This document shows positions 1-6,196 of a DNA stretch of 11,307 nucleotides, one piece after another. Source of the stretch: DATGQT01 sp033720695 (lineage in GTDB: Bacteria; Bacteroidota; Rhodothermia; Rhodothermales; Rubricoccaceae); contig JAWWCA010000120.1 in assembly GCA_033720695.1 (NCBI GenBank), forward strand, positions 1 to 11,307. The letters run 5' to 3'. The notes beneath the pieces are model-generated. The model was not told the DNA's origin and ran no database searches. It saw only the letters and a list, made by a program, of their open reading frames with translations. Numbering within the stretch: position 1 is the stretch's first letter; each line of letters opens with the position of its first letter. The translations under genes were made by a program, and so were the position numbers.

Positions 1-374
1 CGGTCCCAGGCGGCGGCGTGCCGCGCGTCGAGGTGGGCACGGAGGGGGCGGAGGACCGCCGGGCCGGGCGCCTCCTCGGCCGCCAGGGTCTCGACAAGGG
101 CCGCGGCCACGGCAGCGTCGCGCACGGGCCCGAGCCGCCGGCCGAGCCCGCGCACGGCGTCGTCGAGCGCGCCGTACAGGTTCTCGGGCAGGGCGCCGCG
201 CACGAGGCGGAGCACGGCGCGCGCGCGCTTGAGCGCCTTGCGCGCCGTGTGCACGGCCTCGTCGTCGGGCCGCCTGAGCGCACGGCGGGCCCGGTTGACC
301 TGGCTCCGGAAGAGCCGTTCGATCTCGCGGTCAAGCGGGCGGTCCAGGCGGAGCTGGTAGGTGGGGCGGCTCAC
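1..374 (-). CDS. CHAD-domain protein (5' part, cut by window edge)
   Basis: Reading the minus strand from GTG at 374 gives 124 codons without a stop before the window ends. The frame carries the hallmarks of a CHAD (conserved histidine alpha-helical) domain: a basic helix with the conserved histidine (VHTARKALKRARAVLRL, residues 41-57, His42) and a second conserved helix ending in RLGPVRDAAV (about 80-89). CHAD domains bind inorganic polyphosphate through their basic helices. There is no signal peptide or membrane segment, so the protein should be cytoplasmic. The start codon overlaps the stop of the upstream ATP-grasp gene (GTGA, 4 bases), which implies translational coupling. No Shine-Dalgarno sequence precedes the GTG, as expected for a coupled start. 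The domain continues past the window, so total length and any partner domain such as CYTH are unknown. The family call is firm; the cellular role is not known. Confidence 0.85.
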   Translation of the reverse strand, partial: MSRPTYQLRLDRPLDREIERLFRSQVNRARRALRRPDDEAVHTARKALKRARAVLRLVRGALPENLYGALDDAVRGLGRRLGPVRDAAVAAALVETLAAEEAPGPAVLRPLRAHLDARHAAAWD

Positions 375-1960
375 GCGGCCGGGGGCGCCGCCGGCCCGAC
401 CGCGGCGTCGAGCACGCGGACGGTCTCGTCGTAGAGCGTGCGGGCGCGTCCCGGGGAGCCGCCGATGCAGAGGACGCCGAGCTTCCCGAACTCCGAGAGG
501 GCCCCGATGAGGTGGAACACCACGCCCTCCTGGAGCGCCCCGTGGAAGTGGAGGCCGTGGTCGACGACGATCTCGACGAGGTCGCGCGGGGTCAGGCCGC
601 GGTAGCGTTCGCTGACGAGGTTGTCGGAGGCGAGGTAGTAGAGGGCCCGCCCGGCGGCCGTGCGGTAGAGGCCGCTGGCCTCGTCGTAGGTGCCGTCGGT
701 GAGGAACTCCAGCATGTCGTAGGGGTGCGTCGTGCCCCCTTTGCGGAGGTTGATCTCGATGGCGTAGTTCCGCCACTCGGCCCCCTCGCGCACGGAGACG
801 AAGTCGACGCCGAAGCGGCCGAGGACGCCGGCCTCGGCGAGCACCCGCCCGACGCGCTGCCCGGCGTCGTGGATGGCCTTCCGGTAGAGGCCGTCGGCGG
901 GGAAGGTGCAGCCGAGGAAGACCTGCCCGCTCGGGCCGCCGAGCAGCTGGTCGTGCGTCGAGACGACGGCCGCGCTCCCGGTCGGGTCCACGCGGCACTG
1001 CACCGACGGCGACGCCTTCATCTCCCCGTCCACCCAGGCCTCGACGATGCCGCCCATCGCGGCGAAGCTCTCGGCGTAGTGGTCCCACGTCTCCGTCCGG
1101 GCCTCGAACTGGAGGCGCTCGGGCAGCGTCTCGCGCACCCAGGGCGCTAGGCCGCGCTCGGGCGCGCCGTCGAACCGGAAGACCGCGTTGCCCTCGCCGC
1201 TGAACCCCTCGTCCAGCTTGACGACGGCCTTGCGGAGGGCGGGGTTGCGACGCTTCAGATCGGCGAGCGCGTCGGCCGCGTCGTCGAGGTCGCGGAGGTC
1301 CTCGGCGCCGTCGGTGAGGAGGATGCCGGCCTCGCGGAAGGCGCGCCGGCTCCCGCTCTTGGACCCGAGCGGGGCGAGGGCGGGGTCGCAGGCGTAGAGC
1401 GGGAGGCCGAGGCGGACGGCGAGCGAGCGCTCGAGCGCCGTCGCGTTGAAGCAGGTGAGGTGGCCCGAGGCCGGGTCGGAGACGGCGCGGCGGATGCGGC
1501 GGAGGAGGCGCGGGCGGTCGAGGATTTTCTTCGACAGCGGCACGTCGGAGGCGTCGTGGCAGGCGAGGAGGACGAGGCGCTCGCGGGCGTGGACGCTGGG
1601 GATGCCGGGGAGGAGGTGGAGGTAGTAGTCGATGATGCCGGGTGCGATCGGCTGGCTCGTCACGTAGACGAGGCGCGTGCGCGGCATGCGGAGCAGCATC
1701 AGCGTGAAGAGCATCCGCTCCTCGTAGTGGTGCACGCCGCTGATCTTGCGGAGCTCGTCCGGGTGGAGCGAGAGGCTCGGCACCACGACGACGGTGCGCG
1801 GGGCGTGGGGGTCGGGGAAGACGGTCTCGAACTGCTCCCGGAAGCCGTCCTGGAGGGCGCCGAAGCGCGCGAGCTCCTCGGGCGAGCCCGAAACCGGCCA
1901 CGCGTCGGCGGCGGCGTAGCCGTTCTCGGGGAGCCGGGCAGGGGTGAGCGTCGGAATCAT
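371..1960 (-). CDS. PGM1-like ATP-grasp peptide ligase family protein
   Basis: A 529-residue cytoplasmic protein resembling the peptide ligase PGM1 family (pre-ATP-grasp domain, ATP-grasp core, PGM1-type C-terminal domain), named for the pheganomycin ligase that joins peptides through acyl-phosphates. The pre-ATP-grasp part has VVVVPSLSL (57-65), the block from HHYEERMLF to RLVYVTSQPI (77-105), DYYLHLLPG (111-119) and FNATALERSLAVRLGLPLY (171-189). The ATP-grasp core has LGSKSGSRRAFREAG (198-212), VVKLDEGFSGEGN (246-258) with the probable ATP-binding Lys248, Glu307, and the Mg2+-site strand EINLRKGGTTHP (402-413). The C-terminal domain includes HGLHFHGA (468-475). The frame stays open about 270 bases further upstream, but I chose the ATG at 1960: conserved sequence begins just after it, and a GAGG lies about 7 bases before it. 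Its end overlaps the CHAD gene by 4 bases. The substrate is unknown; many relatives sit outside antibiotic clusters, so pheganomycin-like synthesis should not be assumed. Confidence 0.85.
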   Translation of the reverse strand: MIPTLTPARLPENGYAAADAWPVSGSPEELARFGALQDGFREQFETVFPDPHAPRTVVVVPSLSLHPDELRKISGVHHYEERMLFTLMLLRMPRTRLVYVTSQPIAPGIIDYYLHLLPGIPSVHARERLVLLACHDASDVPLSKKILDRPRLLRRIRRAVSDPASGHLTCFNATALERSLAVRLGLPLYACDPALAPLGSKSGSRRAFREAGILLTDGAEDLRDLDDAADALADLKRRNPALRKAVVKLDEGFSGEGNAVFRFDGAPERGLAPWVRETLPERLQFEARTETWDHYAESFAAMGGIVEAWVDGEMKASPSVQCRVDPTGSAAVVSTHDQLLGGPSGQVFLGCTFPADGLYRKAIHDAGQRVGRVLAEAGVLGRFGVDFVSVREGAEWRNYAIEINLRKGGTTHPYDMLEFLTDGTYDEASGLYRTAAGRALYYLASDNLVSERYRGLTPRDLVEIVVDHGLHFHGALQEGVVFHLIGALSEFGKLGVLCIGGSPGRARTLYDETVRVLDAAVGPAAPPAA

Positions 1961-2056
1961 GGCGGCCCTCAGGCGTGGGATGCTCCAAGAAACGAGCCCT
2001 GGCGGGCGCGGTCCCCCGGTGCCTCTAGCACGAGCGCGCCGGGGTGGCGCGGTCTC

Positions 2057-2167
2057 CTGCGTGGGGCGCACCCCTACGCAGCCCTGATCGCGCCGGGGGT
2101 TCCTCCGACCTCCGGTCCGGAAGGGGGCGCATCCCCCATCGCAGCCCCGGGCTTCGGCGAGCGCCGA
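2057..2167 (-). terminator. Hairpin cluster downstream of nosY, possible nos operon end
   Basis: The 1961-2169 spacer between nosY and the ATP-grasp gene has no gene. It holds three hairpins: 2154-2167 (stem TCGGC, loop GAGC), three bases past the nosY stop; 2123-2137 (stem GGGGG, 5-base loop); and 2057-2081 (ten-pair stem CTGCGTGGGG, loop CGCA, one bulged T). None is followed by a T-run on the minus strand, so this is not a classical intrinsic terminator. It could slow polymerase or protect the 3' end. The last two hairpins lie inside a degenerate direct repeat. The assignment as an operon end rests on position only. Confidence 0.3.
2063..2147. repeat. Degenerate direct repeat, two copies
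   Basis: Two related units lie about 61 bases apart on the plus strand, at 2063-2084 and 2124-2147. Both begin GGGGCGCA, continue through a C-run and end CGCAGCCC; the second is two bases longer. Each contains an inverted repeat of its own. They fill most of the nosY/ATP-grasp spacer and look like degenerate copies of one GC-rich palindromic element. Confidence 0.5.
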
Positions 2168-2169
2168 GC

Positions 2170-2976
2170 TCAGAAGTCCTTGCGCACGAAGCGGCGGTAC
2201 GCCAGCCCGAGCGGGACGACGGCCCACAGCGCCAGCGCACCGAAGGCCGTGGCCGTGCCCAACCCGTCTCCGAAGAAGCGCTCGAAGGCAGCGCCGGTGT
2301 AGCCGAGCAACGCGGCGACGTCGAGGCTCAGCAGGAGCAGCACGCGCGCCAGCGAGATCGGGTTGAGCGTCGTCAGCACCAGCATCGGCGTCTCCAGCGG
2401 CCAGTCGCTAAAGGTGTAGGCCACGAGCAGCACCAGGCCGTCGTAGAGCACGGCGAGGCCGAGCCAGAGGAGGAGCGCGGCGCCGAGCCCCTTCACCCGG
2501 TCGTCGAAACGGACGGCGAGGAGGAGGGCGAGGGCGAGGAACGTGGCCGTCAGCAGGACGCCGGCGAGCAAGAGCCGGACGAGCGGGGCCGCGTGCGGCA
2601 CGGCCGCGTCATGCCACGCGAACGGCAGCGTCACGCCGAGCACGAACCCAAGCGCGAGGGGCACGGCGAGCCCGCCGTAGAGGGCCAGGAACAGGTCGCG
2701 GCGGCGGACGGGCTGCGCCAGCATCAGCTCGGTGAACTCGCGCGCGTTGTAGAGGTAGCCCACGCCGAAGACGAGGTTCACGAGCGGGATCAGGATGAGG
2801 ACCACGTTGACGAGGCTCAGCACCACCTGCTCCCCGCCGCCGGAGAACCGGAAGAAGGCGTCGGTCACGGCGAGGAAGAACAGGGCGTAGGCGGCCGCCC
2901 AGCGGCTGCGGAGCACGTCGCGCAGCTCGTATCCGAGCAGGCGAACGGCGGGCGAATGAGGCGCAGCAGTCGTCAT
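2170..2976 (-). CDS. nosY: NosY, permease of the NosDFY copper-centre maturation complex
   Basis: A 268-residue integral membrane protein and the transmembrane partner of the NosF ATPase. With NosD it forms the ABC complex that drives assembly of the CuZ site of nitrous oxide reductase, by delivering sulfur and/or handling copper across the membrane. Hydrophobic segments are visible at about 24-42, 51-75, 97-117, 132-155, 163-186, 211-229 and 241-259. Family hallmarks are the stretch NAREFTELMLAQPVRR (77-92), which resembles the coupling region, and the block NPISLARVLLLL (205-216) followed by GYTGAAFERFFG (225-236). The length is normal for NosY. Its ATG overlaps the nosF stop (ATGA), so it is translationally coupled, and it is the last gene of the operon. 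The call is strong because of both sequence and position. Confidence 0.93.
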   Translation of the reverse strand: MTTAAPHSPAVRLLGYELRDVLRSRWAAAYALFFLAVTDAFFRFSGGGEQVVLSLVNVVLILIPLVNLVFGVGYLYNAREFTELMLAQPVRRRDLFLALYGGLAVPLALGFVLGVTLPFAWHDAAVPHAAPLVRLLLAGVLLTATFLALALLLAVRFDDRVKGLGAALLLWLGLAVLYDGLVLLVAYTFSDWPLETPMLVLTTLNPISLARVLLLLSLDVAALLGYTGAAFERFFGDGLGTATAFGALALWAVVPLGLAYRRFVRKDF

Positions 2977-3779
2977 CGGCTCGGGGCGGTCATGAGGTGG
3001 GCGAGGGCGCGGTCGAGGCGGTCGTGCCCCGCCTGGTGCTTCAACTCGGCCACGGTCCCGGAGAAGCGGACGCGGCCGTCCATCAGGAACACGAGGTCGT
3101 CGGCGAGGGCTTCGAGCTCGCTCACGATGTGCGAGGTGAGGAGGCCCGCCGCTCCGGCGTCCGTCGCGGCCTCCACCTTGTCCCTGAGCGCCGCCGAGGC
3201 GATGGGGTCGAGCCCCGCCGTGGGCTCGTCGAGGACGACGAGGTCGGGGCGGAAGAGGAAGGCGGCGGCGGCGTTCAGCTTCTGGCGCGTCCCGCCCGAG
3301 AGCGTTCGCAGGGGCTTGTCGAGCTCGGCCTCCAGCCCGAACGCGGCGATGAGCGCGTCGTCGGTGGCCCCGGCCGAGACCGCGCGGAGGTCGCGGAGCA
3401 TGGCGAGGACCTCGCGGCCGGTGAGGTGCTCGGGGAAGCGCGCCGCCTGCGGCATGTAGCCGATGCGAGCCCGGTAGGCCACGTCGCCGGGCTCGAGGTC
3501 CTCGCCGTCGAAGACGAGGTGCCCGGCGTCGGGCCGGACGAGCCCGAGGAAGCACTTGATGAGCGTCGTCTTGCCCGAGCCGTTCGGCCCGACGACGGCG
3601 GTCACGCAGCCGGGACGGAGCGTGAGGCCCACGCCGCGCAGCACCTCGCGCGTGCGGAAGCGCTTGGTGAGCCCGGACACCGTCGCGAGCGGCGCGATCG
3701 GCTGCGGGCGTGGGGCCGGCGGAGGGTCAGGGCCGGGCGTCGGCCCCGAGACCGGGAGGGGGTGGGCGGGAGCGCTCAT
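2973..3779 (-). CDS. nosF: NosF, ATPase subunit of the NosDFY complex
   Basis: A 268-residue cytoplasmic ABC ATPase that powers NosDFY during NosZ maturation. All ATPase motifs are intact: Walker A GPNGSGKT (64-71), Q-loop Gln111 (YMPQAARFP), signature LSGGTRQ (160-166), Walker B LVVLDEP (180-186), D-loop GLDP (189-192) and switch His217. The YMPQ and TLSGGTRQKLNAAAAF blocks are typical of NosF rather than of general drug exporters. It starts with the ATG that overlaps the nosD stop (ATGA) and ends overlapping nosY the same way. About 30 residues precede the ABC fold and are proline-rich, a longer N-terminal tail than I expect for NosF. No later ATG gives a better start, and the overlap supports the annotated one. 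Confidence 0.94.
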   Translation of the reverse strand: MSAPAHPLPVSGPTPGPDPPPAPRPQPIAPLATVSGLTKRFRTREVLRGVGLTLRPGCVTAVVGPNGSGKTTLIKCFLGLVRPDAGHLVFDGEDLEPGDVAYRARIGYMPQAARFPEHLTGREVLAMLRDLRAVSAGATDDALIAAFGLEAELDKPLRTLSGGTRQKLNAAAAFLFRPDLVVLDEPTAGLDPIASAALRDKVEAATDAGAAGLLTSHIVSELEALADDLVFLMDGRVRFSGTVAELKHQAGHDRLDRALAHLMTAPSR

Positions 3780-5008
3780 CTCGGGATCAGCCGCATGGCG
3801 GGTTGGGCGTCGGCGAAGGTGTCGGGCGTGAGCGACGGGGCGACGCGCTCGGCGAGGTCGAGGAGGTCCACGAACAGGCTCCTGAGGAGCAGCAGCGCGG
3901 GCTCGTGGTTCTCGACGATGAGGGCGAAGAGCCGGACGGGGCGGAAGGGCACGTCGCCCGTGCCGTCGCGGTCGAGGTCGTAGCCCCGGTAGCCGTCCCA
4001 GTAGTTGCCGCTGAAGGTGCTCGAGCTGCGCCGGCTGTTGGTGCCGACGTCGAAGCTGTTGCCGACGAAGTTGTTGCCGGTGAACCGGTTGCCCGACGCG
4101 CTCGCCAGCACCCGGATCGCCCAGCCGTTGCTCACGAAGTCGTTGTCGGCGATGCGTACGCGGTCAGTGCTCTCGGCGAAGAGGCCGACGGTGTTGCGCA
4201 GGAACCGGTTGCCGACGATCTCCGCATCGTCGATCTCCTTGAGGAGCAGCCCGAACGCGGCCGGCCCCCAGTTGTCGGCAAAGGTGTTCCGGTTCATCGC
4301 GACGTGCTCGCTGTACATCACGGCCACGCCCGCGCCGTTCGCGCGGAACGTGTTGGCGAGGTAGCGGCAGCGGTCGGAGAACATGAAGTGGAGGCCGTAC
4401 CGCCGGTTCGCCTCGCTGAGGTTGCCCTCCACCACGCTGTCCTCGACGAACTCGAAGTAGATCCCGTCGCGGTGGCGCCGGACCTCGTTGCGGGCCACGG
4501 TCACGCCCGTGCTGTACCACAGGTGGATCCCGTTGCCCGAGCGGGACTCCCGCTCGCCGGCCCCGACGAGGACGTTGTCGGTGACGGTGCAGCCGTCCAC
4601 GTCGGCGAGGTAGATGCCGAAGAAGGTGTCCTCGAAGCGGTTGCCCGTGATCGTGCAGCCGCCGACCTCCTCGACGTGCAGCGCGGCGCGGTCCTCGACG
4701 AACGTGACGCCGGTGTCGCGGAAGGTCAGCCCCCGCACCGTCACGCGATCGGCCGCGAGGCGGAGGATCACGCGCTCGCCTTCGCCGTCCAGCACCGCCC
4801 CAGGCTCCCCGTCCAGGACGACGGGCTTGTCGACGACGAGCGTCGGTTCGCGGTAGACGCCTGCCCGCACGACGATCCGGTCGCCCGGCGCGGCCCGCCG
4901 GAGCACCTCGGTGAGCGACGGCCCGTCCGGCGCGGCGGTGTGCGTCGCCTGCGCCCAGGGCGTGCCGGGCAGCGCGAGGAGCAGCATGAGGACCACGAAG
5001 AAGCGCAT
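3776..5008 (-). CDS. nosD: NosD, periplasmic copper-site assembly protein
   Basis: A 410-residue exported protein that interacts with NosFY and takes part in building the CuZ site of NosZ. Residues 1 to about 19 form a Sec signal peptide (MRFF, hydrophobic core, PWAQA cleavage region). Residues from about 30 to 340 form a right-handed parallel beta-helix of PbH1-type repeats, with recurring asparagine-ladder units such as TGNRFEDTFFGIYL (121-134), NGIHLWYS (159-166), DGIYFEFVEDS (181-191), YGLHFMFSD (204-212) and GNRFLRNTVGLF (266-277). The C-terminal part with NYWDGYRGYDLDRDGTGD (335-352) is the characteristic NosD ending; it is followed by the hydrophobic ALLLLRSLFVDLL segment (371-383). 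The family length is normal. The start lies 12 bases after the NosL-fusion stop, and the end overlaps nosF by 4 bases. The spacer has no clear Shine-Dalgarno sequence. Confidence 0.95.
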   Translation of the reverse strand: MRFFVVLMLLLALPGTPWAQATHTAAPDGPSLTEVLRRAAPGDRIVVRAGVYREPTLVVDKPVVLDGEPGAVLDGEGERVILRLAADRVTVRGLTFRDTGVTFVEDRAALHVEEVGGCTITGNRFEDTFFGIYLADVDGCTVTDNVLVGAGERESRSGNGIHLWYSTGVTVARNEVRRHRDGIYFEFVEDSVVEGNLSEANRRYGLHFMFSDRCRYLANTFRANGAGVAVMYSEHVAMNRNTFADNWGPAAFGLLLKEIDDAEIVGNRFLRNTVGLFAESTDRVRIADNDFVSNGWAIRVLASASGNRFTGNNFVGNSFDVGTNSRRSSSTFSGNYWDGYRGYDLDRDGTGDVPFRPVRLFALIVENHEPALLLLRSLFVDLLDLAERVAPSLTPDTFADAQPAMRLIPR

Positions 5009-5020
5009 GGGACGGCGGGC

Positions 5021-6103
5021 TCAGTGGGCGTGGGTGGCGTGGGAGCCCGCCCCGGCCGACTCGGCGAGCGCCCGCACGCCGTCCCAGTCCAGGGCCCGGC
5101 CGTCGAGCGTGAGGCGCGCGGCTTCGCGCGCCTCGGCGGTCGTGTAGGCCGCGAGGCCACCCCCCATCGGGCTCTGGATCGCAGGGCTCTGGAGGAAATG
5201 GGCGTCCTTCACCGGGAGGAGTGTGCCGGGTGCGTCGAAGGCTGCCACCCAGAGCGAGTGTGCTTCGTCGCCTGCCTCCGGGTGCTCCGCCAAGTAGGCG
5301 GTCAGGCACTCGGTGGCGTCGAACGGGTAGACCTTGCCGGTCGAGGCGGCGAGCTCGGCGCCGTAGCGGGCGTCGGAGACGGTCATGCGGCAGTGCGCAC
5401 ACGCCATCTCGCCCACCACCAGGGGCTGTGGGGCGGGCTGGCACCCGGCCACCAGGCCGGCGGCGAGGACGGTGGCGACGGCGAGACCCGCCGCAGGCTG
5501 CGCAGCGGACGTGGCCTCCGCGGCCTGCGCCTTCCAGCGCCGGAGCTCCAGCACCACGAGGACGACGGCGAGCAGGAACGACCCGAAGACGGCCGCCCCG
5601 CCAGTGTCGGGCCACGAGTGGGCCACGAAGTTGAGCATCTGCTTCGAGCCGATGAGGGGCGGCTGGTAGGCCATGCCCGGGATCTTGATGGCGGCGTCCG
5701 GGCTGAGGTTGTGGCCGTAGTCGTAGCCCCACTTGTAGTAGTCCACGAAGCCGACGGCGAGGAGGAGGGCGAAGAGCCCCGTCCAGGCGTAGAGCGCCCA
5801 GCGCCTGCCCAGCGCGGCGGCCCCCAGGCCGAGCACGATCAGCGCGCCGAAGAGCCACGGCATCAGGTCCAACTCGGGGATCGCGTCGGGCTCGATCTCC
5901 TGCATGCCGATGTAGTGGTTGAGCCCGTTGATGTTCTGGAGGTCGTGGGGGTTGAGGCCCGTGATGGTGTCGATCCAGATCAGCATCCCGATGCCGCCGG
6001 GGTACTGCGGGGCCTCCAGCGAGACGCGCCACAGCGGGAGCACGTACGCCAGCCCGAGCAGGAGGGCGGCGAGCGCGAGGAGGATGCGCGAGCGCGTGGT
6101 CAT
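5021..6103 (-). CDS. nosL: Fusion of a nos-cluster membrane module with NosL copper chaperone
   Basis: One 360-residue frame joins two modules. Residues 1 to about 190 are a membrane protein: TM segments at about 7-24, 83-100, 103-120 and 168-186, with an extracytoplasmic loop containing EAPQYPGGIGMLIW (30-43) and GLNHYIGM (60-67), and a second loop with DYYKWGYDYGHNLSP (121-135). As I recall, similar proteins stand alone next to nosL in Bacteroidota nos clusters. From about 204 there is a lipoprotein-like hydrophobic stretch ending in LVAGC (Cys221). The NosL domain follows: MACAHCRMTVSD (233-244), with Cys235, Cys238 and Met240 as candidate Cu(I) ligands, then YPFDATECL (259-267). It ends in a His-rich tail (HATHAH). 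NosL is a periplasmic copper chaperone for NosZ. No ATG or GTG near the lipobox would start a separate NosL, so the fusion looks real. It lies 93 bases after nosZ and 12 before nosD. Confidence 0.88.
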   Translation of the reverse strand: MTTRSRILLALAALLLGLAYVLPLWRVSLEAPQYPGGIGMLIWIDTITGLNPHDLQNINGLNHYIGMQEIEPDAIPELDLMPWLFGALIVLGLGAAALGRRWALYAWTGLFALLLAVGFVDYYKWGYDYGHNLSPDAAIKIPGMAYQPPLIGSKQMLNFVAHSWPDTGGAAVFGSFLLAVVLVVLELRRWKAQAAEATSAAQPAAGLAVATVLAAGLVAGCQPAPQPLVVGEMACAHCRMTVSDARYGAELAASTGKVYPFDATECLTAYLAEHPEAGDEAHSLWVAAFDAPGTLLPVKDAHFLQSPAIQSPMGGGLAAYTTAEAREAARLTLDGRALDWDGVRALAESAGAGSHATHAH

Positions 6104-6196
6104 GACAAAAGTCCGAGGGCGGGATCAGTCGGAGGGGGCGGGCGAGGAGGGCCGAGCCGGAGGCGGTCCCGACCCCCCTCACCCAACAGTCGGGCG

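Noticed and set aside
1961..2227. Upstream extension of the ATP-grasp gene overlapping the end of nosY
   Set aside because: The extension has no family similarity and crosses GC-rich hairpins. The ATG at 1960 has a plausible ribosome site.
5455..6103. NosR or NosB as the identity of the membrane module
   Set aside because: There are no FMN-binding or ferredoxin Cys motifs of NosR. The loop motifs match what I recall of a separate Bacteroidota nos-cluster protein.
4164..6182. A long minus-strand frame overlapping nosD and the NosL fusion
   Set aside because: It reads in a different frame from the two recognisable proteins and gives Arg/Pro-rich translation without domains.
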